A DNA stretch of 64,000 bases from Bacteroidota bacterium (GCA_023428135.1 JAEYZG010000032.1:217920-281919), one strand, 5' to 3'; positions 1-9,579 are shown, numbered from the stretch's first letter. Made by a program: numbers and translations. Notes: generated by a model not told the origin, from the letters alone.

Positions 1-393
1 AAAACAAAGATTCGGAATCTTAAGCGTTGATCCCCATATAAACAATTGATCATTTTCATGCCACACTCCCAAATGAACTCCGGGACGCTCTACTCCAAGA
101 GAAAGTTTAGTAAGATGAAATGCAGTAAACGCCATTTTATGTTCGAAAAGAATTGGAATACCCGCTTGCTCCGGCGGCAAAAATGCTATTGAGATTTTGG
201 TAGAATTCCCTTCTTCTCTTCTCAAACTTGCCCAGAATGCGGTATCGATCATTGTCTCTACCATTTTCATACTTGGCTCTAAGGCCAGATTACTATCTCC
301 TCTCATCCGGGCAGCGGAAAGCTGATGAGCAAAATGCTTTTCAATAACTTTTGCCACTGACGATGCTGCCTTATATGTAGTTTTTTTACTCAT
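1..393 (-). CDS. DACNV-type sensor domain protein (N-terminal 131 residues, cut by window edge)
   Basis: The reading frame opens with ATG at 393-391 and stays open to base 1, so only the N-terminus is present. The segments KHFAHQLSAARMRGD, AFWASLRREEG, FLPPEQAG and ERPGVHLGVW resemble the probable sensor domain DACNV, found in Bacteroidota proteins that often end in a diadenylate cyclase-like (DAC) domain. If so, the full protein would be a cytoplasmic nucleotide-signalling or sensing protein, but the catalytic part lies outside the window. There is no signal peptide. Family assignment is from memory of the pattern; the frame itself is clear. Confidence 0.7.
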   Translation of the reverse strand, partial: MSKKTTYKAASSVAKVIEKHFAHQLSAARMRGDSNLALEPSMKMVETMIDTAFWASLRREEGNSTKISIAFLPPEQAGIPILFEHKMAFTAFHLTKLSLGVERPGVHLGVWHENDQLFIWGSTLKIPNLCF

Positions 394-580
394 ATAACCC
401 TAAAAATCTCTGTATCTAATTTCACAAGGTCACAAATTTATAGGTTTAAGTTTATGTCAGCCAGATTCTTCAGTTAAAATGTAAAAAATAGAGTTTAATA
501 ATGAAATTTAAATCCTAAAATCAAAAATAGAGACTATTCCCTAATCATATTACTGATAACCTTAAAAAATTCAGCTTAAA

Positions 581-838
581 AACTTCTAAGAAGTTCGAAA
601 ATTGGAACCAATAATTCAAATCTTCAACGGGAAAACTCGAATATTGGAGCGACAACTCTAAATTTCACCTGAAAACTCTAAAATTGGAGCAAATACCTCG
701 AATTTTTAGCCTAAGAACCAGAAAATTGAACCAAACACCTCGATTTACCACCTAAGAACTCTAAAATTGGAGCTAAACACCTCGAATTTTCAACTTAAGA
801 ACTAGAAAACTGAAGCTAAAAAATTGAATATTAAAGAT
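581..838. repeat. Degenerate tandem repeat, about 42-bp unit x 6 (21-bp half units)
   Basis: The core attggagc or a variant (attggaacc, attgaacc, actgaagc) begins at 601, 643, 683, 725, 766 and 809, giving spacings of 42, 40, 42, 41 and 43 bp. Each unit also carries a second half of about 21 bp of the form ctcgaatttt plus a purine-rich tail, so the basic period is near 21 bp, or two helical turns. The array is AT-rich and is not inside an open reading frame. Confidence 0.75.
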
Positions 839-934
839 TAAAAAAAGTGAGTGAATTAAAAATCCTTTACAAACAAGGCAACAATACTTTCAATGACAAA
901 TAAAACCAATTCTTAAATCTATTCACCTTAAAAC

Positions 935-969
935 AAGGAATAGCAATACCTTTATCATTGCTATTCCTT
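935..969. terminator. Orphan intrinsic-terminator-like hairpin
   Basis: A perfect 12-bp stem (aaggaatagcaa at 935-946 pairing with 958-969) encloses an 11-nt loop. It is flanked by A-rich sequence on the left and TTTTG on the right, so it could terminate transcription in the plus direction. No gene ends into it from either side: the minus-strand gene starts at 393 and asnA starts downstream at 1154. Confidence 0.5.
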
Positions 970-1153
970 TTGCATTCAGAAATTTTAATCGGTTTTTCAT
1001 CAGCTGAAAACTCATTCTTCTTCGAAAGTGTTTCTTATTATGGAAATTTGAGACACTAACCCTATCAGTATAAACCCCGACCACTACCAATAATTAAGTA
1101 TGTGTATAAAAGCATAAGAATTTATACTTTTACATTGCGATTAAAATAATAAG

Positions 1154-2194
1154 ATGCTGAATCACCTCTTTATACCCAAAAACTACGACCCAATCCTTAA
1201 TCTTAAAAAGACTGAAAAAGCTATCAAGCTTATCAAGGATACTTTTGAACATCAGTTAGCCTCTGAATTAAGACTCAGAAGGGTAACTGCTCCTTTGTTC
1301 GTTCTTAAGGGAACAGGCATCAATGATGACCTTAATGGAATTGAAAGGCCTGTCACCTTCCCAATAAAATTCATGAAAGAAACTCCTGCCGAAATAGTTC
1401 ATTCTCTTGCAAAATGGAAAAGGATGATGCTGGCAAAATTAGAGTTTGCAACAGGTTTCGGACTTTACACTGACATGAACGCTATTCGTCCGGATGAAGA
1501 TCTTGACAACATACACTCTCTTTACGTCGATCAGTGGGACTGGGAAAGGGTAATGTCGGACAACGAAAGGAATATTGATTTTCTTAAGAAGACGGTTACA
1601 CAGATATATACAGCGATGAAGCGTACCGAATATCTGCTGTGTGAAGAATACCCTGAATTAAATCCGGAACTTCCTGAGCATATTCACTTCATACATAGCG
1701 AAGAGTTGTTGGAGAAATATCCTGACTTAAGCTCAAAAGAAAAAGAAGACAGAATTGCAAAGGAGTATGGTGCAGTATTTATCATTGGAATCGGAGGAGC
1801 TTTAAAGAACGGTCAGAAACACGACGGTAGAGCCCCGGATTACGACGATTGGAGCACTGAATCTGAAAACGGATTCAAAGGACTCAACGGAGACATCGTT
1901 GTCTGGAACTCAGTACTGCAAAGATCCTTTGAATTATCTTCAATGGGAATCAGAGTAAATAAAACTGCATTGAAAAAGCAATTGGAGATTGCCTGCTGTG
2001 AAAACCGGGCAGACCTCATGTGGCACAAGATGCTTTTAAACGGCGAGTTACCTCAAAGCATCGGAGGAGGAATAGGCCAGTCCAGACTATGTATGTATCT
2101 GTTAAAAAAAGCACATATAGGAGAAGTACAATCTAGTATATGGCCAGATGAGATGGTTGAAGAATGCAGAAAACATAATATAAATATTATATAA
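1154..2194 (+). CDS. asnA: Aspartate--ammonia ligase (asparagine synthetase A)
   Basis: This 346-residue cytoplasmic enzyme makes asparagine from aspartate, ammonia and ATP. The length matches the AsnA family, which is built on a class II aminoacyl-tRNA synthetase-like fold. Recognisable family segments are RRVTAPLFVLKGTGINDDL near residue 43, IERPVTFPIK near 63, ALAKWKRMML-like sequence (SLAKWKRMMLAKL) near 84, GLYTDMNAIRPDEDLDNIHS near 103, YVDQWDWE near 124 and the C-terminal GGGIGQSRLCMYLL. The gene stands alone and is followed by a strong terminator at 2202-2234. The ATG is preceded only by AT-rich sequence without a Shine-Dalgarno, as is usual in Bacteroidota. It converges on the pectin lyase gene. 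Confidence 0.96.
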   Translation: MLNHLFIPKNYDPILNLKKTEKAIKLIKDTFEHQLASELRLRRVTAPLFVLKGTGINDDLNGIERPVTFPIKFMKETPAEIVHSLAKWKRMMLAKLEFATGFGLYTDMNAIRPDEDLDNIHSLYVDQWDWERVMSDNERNIDFLKKTVTQIYTAMKRTEYLLCEEYPELNPELPEHIHFIHSEELLEKYPDLSSKEKEDRIAKEYGAVFIIGIGGALKNGQKHDGRAPDYDDWSTESENGFKGLNGDIVVWNSVLQRSFELSSMGIRVNKTALKKQLEIACCENRADLMWHKMLLNGELPQSIGGGIGQSRLCMYLLKKAHIGEVQSSIWPDEMVEECRKHNINII

Positions 2195-2201
2195 AAAGAT
2201 T

Positions 2202-2234
2202 AGAAGAAAGCCCCGGAATCCGGGGCTTTCTTCT
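2202..2234 (+). terminator. Rho-independent terminator of asnA
   Basis: A perfect 15-bp stem (2202-2216 with 2220-2234) and a 3-nt loop; the stem base is GAAAGCCCCGG and ends in a T-rich run. It begins 8 nt after the asnA stop. Confidence 0.9.
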
Positions 2235-2255
2235 TCTTCACCTCTTTCATAAAGT

Positions 2256-2279
2256 TAAGCCACTGTTGTCAGTGGCTTA
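2256..2279 (-). terminator. Hairpin downstream of the first PL11 lyase gene
   Basis: Ten paired bases (taagccactg at 2256-2265 with 2270-2279) and a 4-nt loop lie 36 nt after the lyase stop. The T-tract on the minus strand is weak, so this may work together with the neighbouring asnA terminator. Confidence 0.55.
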
Positions 2280-2314
2280 CTCATGCCCCCCTATTAAAAA
2301 CATAAAAAACAACA

Positions 2315-5300
2315 TTACAACTTTTGTAATCTTATTACCTCAACTTTTCCGGAGGCATATATAATGGTTAAAGTATACAAACCTGTATTAAGAGAACTTC
2401 CGAATTCCAATTGGTCTCCCTGCAAAACTTTTCCATATCTGAACACTTCAATTCCATTTGTATTAGAAATTAGTAAAGTCTCAATATCAGCTAGGGCTGT
2501 AATATTAAAGTTTCCTATAGAAGGATTAGGACCTACCTGAGCCATAGATATTGAACGCAAAGAACGGGCTGCAGCGCAAACATCTACTTTTGTACAATAA
2601 GAAGCATAATATGGCGAAACATTATAGCTAATACCAACACAAACATCTCCGCCAGGATAGTGCTCTCCGGTTTCAAGATTTGCTTTGTATGCTGCTCCAG
2701 ACTCAGCAGACAAACTCTTACTAAATCCATTTGTCCACCAAGAGTATGCCGTTGCTCCATTTCTTAATGAGGGGTTGACTTCAAATGATATGGTGGCATT
2801 CGGAACACTGCAAGCAGGACCGGTTATACTTTCCTGAGAACTGCCAATCGATTTTACGTTGATTATAACTGGAGAAGAAGTGGTTGCTGCTCCTTGATTA
2901 TCGGTAGCTCTAGCGCTGATATTATAAACACCTGCAGACAGGTTTGTCCAGAAGAACGAATAAGGAGCTGTAATATCAGTTGCTATTAAAGTTGTACCAT
3001 TAAAAAATTCCACCTTTGTCACAGAACCATCAAGATCACTGGCTGATGCAGATAAAGTGACAGTTGCAGGTGCCGTAAATTCTGCATTAGTTGGAGGTGA
3101 AGTCAAACTAACTGTTGGAGGAGTATTCTGAGTCGCATTACATTGCCCTTGTGTGATACGTTCAGAAGCAAATGTAAGTTCATCAATATTAGGTCCTCCG
3201 TTTTCTGTTAAAGAAGATAATGTTATCAAATTATTTCCCTGAGTAAGTGAAAGCTGTACTACTGCTGTATTCCAGGTTGTCCATGCACCTGTTCCCTGGA
3301 AACTTACAGAAGCATTCTGAATAACACCATTTACAGCAACAGACATTGTTCTGTTTGCCGTTGTACCATTTGCAAAGCGTATGGTAACACCAACATTACC
3401 AGCAGCACCTGCAGATACCGCCCATGAAGCTTTGCTTCCGACAGCATTATTCACATTCACATAGCCGGTTCCATTAAATCCGGTGTTGGTATTTTCATTC
3501 GCTATACCATCAACAGAACAAGCCGATTCTCCCTGCAACTTGAAAGAAGCAACAGGAGTACCACTTACAGTAACCACTGCAGCTGTTGAAACAGCAGTTT
3601 CTCCAGCATTGTCGCTTGCAATTGCCGTAATGGAATAAGTCCCTGCTGAGACATTCGTCCAGGTGAATGAGTAAGGAGCAGAGGCATCAGTCCCTAACAA
3701 AGTAGTTCCATTAAAGAAAGCAACAGAACTTATTGTTCCGTCAGCATCACTTGCTTTAGCTGTAATATTTATTGAGGCAGGAGCAAGATAACTGGCATTG
3801 TTGACAGGAGCTGTTAAAGAAACTGTCGGCAAACGATTGTATGTATTCTGGCCAACCAACACTATATTTGGAGTTGGAGCCTGATCAACACCGGCACCCA
3901 GGAAGAAGCCCAAATGCGGAGGCTGGTTATAGGAAGACTGCTGCCATGAAATAGCATTCCTGTAAACAGGATCGTGCATCAGCGTATACAACTTGTGCTG
4001 AGTAGGAATGGTAGTGGTGTGAATATAAAGACGATTAGCTCCATCATGAAGGATTACCTCTTCACGCCAGTCACCAATAATATCTGCACTAAGGTTGGGC
4101 GTTGATTTTGTACCATTGCAGGATCTCCCAGTTAAGGTAAGTACACGTGAACTACCATTGCCATTCCATTTATCAATAGTATTGTTATTGAGCAATTCAT
4201 CCTGTAAATCGCCATCCCAATATACCCTGAAGTTTGCAGATGAAGGTTTTGACGTAGAAATTCTTGTACCAGTTGCACTATATGTTCCGGAAACGGAATT
4301 AGACCAGGCTTCCTGACCAGGATAACGGGCATCTAGATCACCAATCATACCACGGCCATTATCATTTCCACCTCCGCCACGCCAAAGAACACGACCGTCC
4401 CTTGCTCTTACCATGTAATGATCTGGCTGACTTCCGGTTTGCTCGTTTACCAGCCAGATCTCCAAACCAGGACTGGCAGGATCGAAATCACCGACATGGT
4501 TAGCGTCTCCATGACCAAATCCAGTTGCCCACATGAACTTTCCATCATGGTCTATGGCACTGGCTCCGGGTAATATTTCATCAAATCCATCCCCATCAAT
4601 ATCGGCAGCCATCAGGCTATGATTTCCCTGACCACGGGCGCCAGTACTTCCTGAATTATTCGAATCAAAGATCCATCTGGTTGACAATCTTTGTCCATCC
4701 CAGTCCATAGCAGCCAGTGTCAGCCTTGTATAATAACCTCTTTGGAAGATCATACTAGGCTTAACTCCGTCAAGGTATGCATTGGTTGAATTAAAACGAT
4801 CTCCTCTGTTTCCATAAGAATCTCCCCAACTGCTCATAGTTCCTCTTGGCACAGGATAGTTCACTGTTGCCATTTCCTTACCAGTTTGTCCATTGAATAT
4901 GGTAAGGTATTCTGGCCCGGTTAAGATGTAGCCGGTACCGTTCACATAACTGGCTCCGTCATTATCATTTGCTGCGGGCCCATTAGTCAGATAAGTTCCC
5001 GTACCGTCTCTTGTACCAGGAGCAGTTTTGCAGGCCACTTCAGCTTTGCCATCTGAATTATAATCTCCTACCAGATGTTGCGTATAATGCGCCCCTGAAC
5101 GAATATTCCTTCCCAGGTCTACAATCCACATAAATGTACCATCCATTTTGTATGCAGCAAGATAGGTGTTACCCGTAACACCAGAATTGGCATTATCCTG
5201 TGCATTATTCGGATACCATTTTACTACAAGATCATATTTACCATCTCCATCAAGGTCCCCTACGTTTATGTCATTTGGAGTATGACTAGTGCTCGGACGA

Positions 5301-5671
5301 TTGCTTAGTGTGATGGTTCTCACTTGTGAGCCCCATACAGCTGCGGAACCACCAACAGATTGCTCTGCTCCGCCCACAACAGGCCTTACAGTATAGATAG
5401 AACTTGACGATCCACCATTATCCACCATATTGGTTGCACCTGTTATAGGAGATGAATTTACTTTTGTACCATTTCTGTAAATATTAAATGCAATACTTTT
5501 GGGATCTGTACCGAATACCCGCCAGCTTAAAAACACACCATTTCCTGTTTGTACCGCTACTAATCCGCGATCAAGGTTTTCCATTCTTCGTTGTGCCTTG
5601 AGGCCTGAACTTAAAATGAGTAACAGGATAGATGCAATAAATATACTTTTAAATGAATAAGAGTTTTTCAT
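2315..5671 (-). CDS. Secreted PL11 rhamnogalacturonan lyase with Ig-like and CBM modules and T9SS sorting domain
   Basis: This 1118-residue exported enzyme probably cleaves rhamnogalacturonan I backbones by beta-elimination. Residues 1-26 form a signal peptide. Residues 27 to about 610 match family 11 lyases (MENLDRGLVAV near the start, NDINVGDLDGDGKYD with calcium-type acidic loops, GDWREEVILHDGANRLYI, YNQPPHLGFFLG). Bacterial Ig-like domains follow at about 613-703 and 852-940, with a CBM6/35-like module (FKLQGESACSVDG onward) at about 709-845 between them. A segment of about 90 residues with PGGDVCVGISYN at about 945-1035 is absent from the paralogue at 6286-9378. The end (VGPNPSIGNF to LQKL) is a type A T9SS sorting domain. 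The shared promoter motif lies 50 nt upstream. The catalytic call is firm; substrate is inferred from the family. Confidence 0.92.
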   Translation of the reverse strand: MKNSYSFKSIFIASILLLILSSGLKAQRRMENLDRGLVAVQTGNGVFLSWRVFGTDPKSIAFNIYRNGTKVNSSPITGATNMVDNGGSSSSIYTVRPVVGGAEQSVGGSAAVWGSQVRTITLSNRPSTSHTPNDINVGDLDGDGKYDLVVKWYPNNAQDNANSGVTGNTYLAAYKMDGTFMWIVDLGRNIRSGAHYTQHLVGDYNSDGKAEVACKTAPGTRDGTGTYLTNGPAANDNDGASYVNGTGYILTGPEYLTIFNGQTGKEMATVNYPVPRGTMSSWGDSYGNRGDRFNSTNAYLDGVKPSMIFQRGYYTRLTLAAMDWDGQRLSTRWIFDSNNSGSTGARGQGNHSLMAADIDGDGFDEILPGASAIDHDGKFMWATGFGHGDANHVGDFDPASPGLEIWLVNEQTGSQPDHYMVRARDGRVLWRGGGGNDNGRGMIGDLDARYPGQEAWSNSVSGTYSATGTRISTSKPSSANFRVYWDGDLQDELLNNNTIDKWNGNGSSRVLTLTGRSCNGTKSTPNLSADIIGDWREEVILHDGANRLYIHTTTIPTQHKLYTLMHDPVYRNAISWQQSSYNQPPHLGFFLGAGVDQAPTPNIVLVGQNTYNRLPTVSLTAPVNNASYLAPASINITAKASDADGTISSVAFFNGTTLLGTDASAPYSFTWTNVSAGTYSITAIASDNAGETAVSTAAVVTVSGTPVASFKLQGESACSVDGIANENTNTGFNGTGYVNVNNAVGSKASWAVSAGAAGNVGVTIRFANGTTANRTMSVAVNGVIQNASVSFQGTGAWTTWNTAVVQLSLTQGNNLITLSSLTENGGPNIDELTFASERITQGQCNATQNTPPTVSLTSPPTNAEFTAPATVTLSASASDLDGSVTKVEFFNGTTLIATDITAPYSFFWTNLSAGVYNISARATDNQGAATTSSPVIINVKSIGSSQESITGPACSVPNATISFEVNPSLRNGATAYSWWTNGFSKSLSAESGAAYKANLETGEHYPGGDVCVGISYNVSPYYASYCTKVDVCAAARSLRSISMAQVGPNPSIGNFNITALADIETLLISNTNGIEVFRYGKVLQGDQLEFGSSLNTGLYTLTIIYASGKVEVIRLQKL

Positions 5672-5720
5672 TGCTTTATTTTTTTTAAGTTGTTTTACTA
5701 TTTAGTTCATCCGGATTTAT

Positions 5721-5778
5721 TTATTTACAATCTCATTCTCCCCGGGTGAACAATTATTATTCAAAAAATTTTATTTTC
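5721..5778 (-). promoter_or_regulatory. Shared bipartite promoter motif plus AT-rich upstream element, first PL11 lyase
   Basis: On the minus strand TTGTTCAC (5753-5746) is followed after exactly 15 nt by TTGTAAATAA (5730-5721); the start codon is 49 nt further on. Immediately upstream is an A/T block (5754-5778) almost identical to that of the second lyase gene, resembling an UP element. TTGTTC-N17-TTGTAA spacing suits a -35/-10 pair. The motif recurs at 9429, 16000, 16314 and 21337. Confidence 0.65.
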
Positions 5779-6063
5779 TACTCCAGTTCCAGTTATAGCT
5801 TCATAACTTCAAGTATTCATAATACAATTCAATTGTGATACAATAGAAACAGGTAATGCAGTACTTATAATAAATAATGGCCTGATTGATTTAAATACTT
5901 GTACTATAATAATCTTTCCATTAGTTCACTAGCTATAAAATCACTTCATTAAAAAACAAGATCTAATTGAATGCTTAAATGTATCTGTAATGCCAGTATA
6001 TGCGCTATGAGTACATCATCACACAAACTATTTATTACGACTAGTAAATCATCTTTTTGACGA

Positions 6064-6099
6064 AACAAAAAAAGGGGCTGTCTTCATGACAGCCCCTTT
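6064..6099 (-). terminator. Intrinsic terminator of the second PL11 lyase gene
   Basis: A perfect 12-bp GC-rich stem (6071-6082 with 6088-6099) and 5-nt loop; on the minus strand the right arm runs into CCCCTTTTTTTG. It lies about 185 nt after the lyase stop at 6286. Confidence 0.85.
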
Positions 6100-6128
6100 A
6101 ATGATAGTGAATGTAAAATTCTAAAAGA

Positions 6129-6168
6129 TCTCACCCTAAATCCCTCTCCTGAAAGAGAGGGACTTTAA
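6129..6168. repeat. Small dispersed hairpin repeat, tccctctc type
   Basis: tccctctc (6141-6148) pairs with gagaggga (6155-6162), within the flanking text caccctaaa and gacttt. I recall sequences of this form as common intergenic repeats in Bacteroidota genomes; only one copy was noticed in this window. Confidence 0.4.
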
Positions 6169-6285
6169 TGTGCACATTATTAGTTATGACATTTATAATC
6201 TAACATTTTTCCGTTGAGGTCTATAGACTTTAATACTATAACTAAATAGTTAATCTTATTAATAAATAATCCAATACTAGTCCGA

Positions 6286-9200
6286 TTATAACTTTTGTAA
6301 TCTCACTACCTCTAGCTTTCCCGAAGAGTATACAATTGTTAAAATATACAATCCTGCACTAAGATCTTTTTCAATTTTCAACTCCTCCATCTGTGAAAGT
6401 TGTCCGTATCTGTAGACTTCTATTCCATTAGTATTTACAATAGTTAAAGACTCAACATTTTCTGTTGCTGTCAGATTAAATGTACTCTTAAATGGATTAG
6501 GTCCAACAAGTGCTTTGCTTCCGGCATGCAGGTTATCATATATAGAAGTAATAACAGGATCCACAGTTATCGTAACAGGTGCAGATACAGTAACTGCTCC
6601 CTGATCATCAGTCGCCTTAGCCGTAATGACATAAGTTCCCGGCTCTACATTTGTCCAACTGTATTCGTAAGGAGCTATCAGAACTGAATTAAGCAGTTCT
6701 GCCCCATTGTAAAATTCTACCTTACTTACAGAACCATCGCTATCTGTTGCACTAGCACTTAACTGAATACTAGCAGGAGCTGTATAATTCCCTCCATTGG
6801 CAGGAGAAGTCAGACTTACCACAGGAGGTACGTTGGCTGGATTAGCAATGCATTCTCCTGCTGATATATTTTCGGAACCAAATGATAACTCATCGATATT
6901 AGGTCCTCCATCTGCAGTTAGAGATGTTAGTGTAACGATATTATTTCCTTTAGAAACAGAAATCTGTACTACTGCAGTATTCCATGTAGTCCATGCGCCT
7001 GTTCCCTCAAAATTTACTGAAGCAATCTGAGTACCACCATTTACACCGACAGACATAGTCCTGTTTGCAGTTGTACCATTTGCAAAGCGAATAGTCAGAT
7101 TAACATTTCCTCCAGCACTTGCAGCTATTGCCCATGTACCTTTACTACCTACAACATTATTGACATTAACATAACCAGTACCTATAAATCCAGCATTAGT
7201 ATTTTCATTTAAAATTCCATCTACAGTGCATGCCGATTCACCTTGCAGTTTAAATGATGGCGTTGACTCCACAATGACAGTTATCGCAGCTGAAGTGGCA
7301 GTTCCTCCAGCATTATCCGTAGCAACTGCAGTAATCGAATAAGTACCTGCTGATACATTTGTCCAGTTAGCCTCATAAGGCGTCGTAGCATCTGTACTTA
7401 TCAAAGTAGTTCCATGATAGAAAGACACAGAGCTAATTGTTCCATCAGCATCACTAACATTAGCAGATATATTGATCGAAGCAGGAGCAAGAAAATTTGC
7501 ATTATTTACAGGAGCTTTTATTGATACTGTTGGTAATTGATTTGAAGGACCTTGAGAACCTACCAATACAATATTGGGAACTGGTGCTTTGTCAACACCT
7601 GCGCCTAGCCAAAAGCCTAAATGCGGAGGCTGGTTATAAGAAGACTGCTGATACGAAATAGCATTTCTGTATGCAGGATCGTGCATCAGTGTATATAGCT
7701 TGTGTTGTGTCGGGATAGTGGTTGTATGAATATAGAGACGATTTGCTCCATCATGAAGGATTACTTCCTCTCTCCAATCGCCCAGAATATCTGCGCTTAT
7801 ATTGGGGGTTTCCTTGGTGCCATTACAAGAATTACCGGTTAGAGTTAACAATCTTGAAGAACCATTACCATTCCACTTATCAATTTTGTTGCCGGTAAGC
7901 AATTCATCCTGCAAATCGCCATCCCAATATACTCTGAAGTTAGCTGATGACGGTTTAGTGGTAGAAATACTGTTTCCTTTGGCATCAAAAGTTCCAGAAA
8001 CGGAATTAGACCAGGCTTCCTGTCCTGGGTATCTTTCATCGATGTCACCAACCATACCTCGACCGTTATCATTTCCACTCCCGTTGCGCCAAAGCACCTG
8101 ACCGTCCCTTGCTCTGATCATATAATGATCGGGTTCGCTTCCTTTATTTTCACTTACCTGCCACACTTCTAAACCCGGGCTGTCAGGATCAAAATCTCCA
8201 ACATGATTAGCATCTCCGTGGCCATACCCTGTTGCCCATCTGAACTTTCCATCATGATCAATGCAAGCAGACCCTGTTAAAATTTCATCAAACCCATCCG
8301 AATCTATATCGGCTGCCATAATGCTATGGTTTCCATTTCCACGAGCCCCAGTACTTCCTGAATTATTTGAATCAAAGAGCCATTTCCTTGATAAGGTTTG
8401 TCCATTCCAATCATATGCAGCGATTACCATTCTTGTATAATAACCTCTTTGAAAAACCATGCTAGGTTTTACACCATCAAGGTAAGCATTGGTTGCATTA
8501 AAACGATCCACTCTGTTTCCATAATTATCACCCCAGCTGCTTACAGTTCCTCTTGGTACATCATAATTAATGGTTGCCATTTCCTTACCGGTTTTTCCGT
8601 TAAAAATGGTGACATACTCCGGACCTGACAAGACATAACCTTCACTGTTTCTATAATCAGCTCCATCATTGTCATTGGCTGCCGGCCCGTTGCTCAGGTA
8701 TGCACCTGTCCCGTCTCTGGTACCTGGAGCTGTCTTACAAGCGACTTCGGCCATACCATCAGAGTCATAATCACCTACCAGATGTTGAGTGTAATGTGCA
8801 CCTGAACGAATATTCCTACCAAGATCAATGATCCATATAAATGTTCCATCCAGTTTATAAGCTGCCAGATATGTATTGTCAGTAACTCCGGATTGTGAAT
8901 TATCTTTCGCATTATTTGGGTACCATTTAACTATAAGATCATACTTTCCGTCCCCATCAAGGTCACCGACATTAATGTCATTTGGAACATGGTTGCTGCT
9001 TGGCCGGTTACTTAAGGTTATAGTTCTTACCTGTGAAGCCCACACTGTCGCTGTACCTCCATCTGCTTGCTCAGCCCCCCCTATAACAGGCCTTACAGTA
9101 TAGCTAGAATTTGCTGAACCGGAAGCATCTACCATATTGGTTGCTCCTGTTATCGGAGAGGCGTTTATCTTTGTTCCATTCCGATAAATATTAAATGCCA

Positions 9201-9378
9201 CAGCTTTCGGATCAGTACCAAATACCCTCCAGCTCAGGAATACACCTCCATTTGTTTGTACTGCTACCAAACCACGATCGAGTTTTTCCATTTTCCGTTG
9301 CGCCTTAAGGTCACTACTAAAAATGTGTAACAGGATACATGCACCAAAAATTACTTTAAGAAAATAAGAGTTTTTCAT
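6286..9378 (-). CDS. Secreted PL11 rhamnogalacturonan lyase, second copy
   Basis: Tandem paralogue of the gene at 2315-5671, read here as 1030 residues. The frame is open further upstream to 9438, but I start at the internal ATG (9378) because MKNSYFLKVIFG begins the signal peptide that matches the paralogue and because the longer start would lie inside the promoter motif. Order: signal peptide 1-26, PL11 catalytic region to about 612, Ig-like about 616-700, CBM6/35-like (FKLQGESACTVDG onward) about 708-845, Ig-like about 851-940, and a type A T9SS sorting domain from VGPNPFKSTF at about 956. It lacks the extra domain found in the first copy. Probable role: extracellular cleavage of rhamnogalacturonan I. 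It is separated from the sigma-factor block by about 200 nt. Confidence 0.92.
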   Translation of the reverse strand: MKNSYFLKVIFGACILLHIFSSDLKAQRKMEKLDRGLVAVQTNGGVFLSWRVFGTDPKAVAFNIYRNGTKINASPITGATNMVDASGSANSSYTVRPVIGGAEQADGGTATVWASQVRTITLSNRPSSNHVPNDINVGDLDGDGKYDLIVKWYPNNAKDNSQSGVTDNTYLAAYKLDGTFIWIIDLGRNIRSGAHYTQHLVGDYDSDGMAEVACKTAPGTRDGTGAYLSNGPAANDNDGADYRNSEGYVLSGPEYVTIFNGKTGKEMATINYDVPRGTVSSWGDNYGNRVDRFNATNAYLDGVKPSMVFQRGYYTRMVIAAYDWNGQTLSRKWLFDSNNSGSTGARGNGNHSIMAADIDSDGFDEILTGSACIDHDGKFRWATGYGHGDANHVGDFDPDSPGLEVWQVSENKGSEPDHYMIRARDGQVLWRNGSGNDNGRGMVGDIDERYPGQEAWSNSVSGTFDAKGNSISTTKPSSANFRVYWDGDLQDELLTGNKIDKWNGNGSSRLLTLTGNSCNGTKETPNISADILGDWREEVILHDGANRLYIHTTTIPTQHKLYTLMHDPAYRNAISYQQSSYNQPPHLGFWLGAGVDKAPVPNIVLVGSQGPSNQLPTVSIKAPVNNANFLAPASINISANVSDADGTISSVSFYHGTTLISTDATTPYEANWTNVSAGTYSITAVATDNAGGTATSAAITVIVESTPSFKLQGESACTVDGILNENTNAGFIGTGYVNVNNVVGSKGTWAIAASAGGNVNLTIRFANGTTANRTMSVGVNGGTQIASVNFEGTGAWTTWNTAVVQISVSKGNNIVTLTSLTADGGPNIDELSFGSENISAGECIANPANVPPVVSLTSPANGGNYTAPASIQLSASATDSDGSVSKVEFYNGAELLNSVLIAPYEYSWTNVEPGTYVITAKATDDQGAVTVSAPVTITVDPVITSIYDNLHAGSKALVGPNPFKSTFNLTATENVESLTIVNTNGIEVYRYGQLSQMEELKIEKDLSAGLYILTIVYSSGKLEVVRLQKL

Positions 9379-9428
9379 TGCCGTATAATTTATTATTTCA
9401 CCAGTGTTTACTTTTTCGGTTTCTAGTG

Positions 9429-9486
9429 TAGTATACAATTGGCAAAATGGAAAGTGAACAATTATTATTTAAAAAATTTTATTTTA
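9429..9486 (-). promoter_or_regulatory. Shared bipartite promoter motif plus AT-rich upstream element, second PL11 lyase
   Basis: Minus strand TTGTTCAC (9461-9454), 15 nt, TTGTATACTA (9438-9429), then 50 nt to the chosen ATG. The two boxes are identical in sequence and spacing to those before the ECF sigma gene (16032-16000). The upstream A/T block at 9462-9486 matches that of the first lyase gene nearly base for base. Confidence 0.7.
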
Positions 9487-9579
9487 TATTATAAAACATC
9501 CTAACGGGTAGCCTTTTTTTACAATACCACCTTGATTACAAAGGACTTAATTCACCATTAAGAGGAAGGGGGATAAAAA

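Larger units (their letters stand above)
394..1153. other. Intergenic region of 760 nt between two divergent genes
   Basis: No convincing gene was found on either strand. It contains a degenerate tandem repeat (581-838), an isolated terminator-like hairpin (935-969), and an AT-rich stretch before asnA. A TATACTTTTAC segment about 25 nt upstream of the asnA start resembles the Bacteroidota -7 box imperfectly. Confidence 0.6.
5672..6285. other. Intergenic region between the two PL11 lyase genes
   Basis: Contains the promoter motif of the first lyase (5721-5778), the terminator of the second lyase (6064-6099) and a short hairpin repeat (6129-6168). The rest is AT-rich with no gene visible. Confidence 0.6.

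Noticed and set aside
9379..9438. Upstream start giving a 20-residue longer second PL11 lyase
   Set aside because: Would remove the signal peptide from the N-terminus and begin inside the conserved promoter motif.
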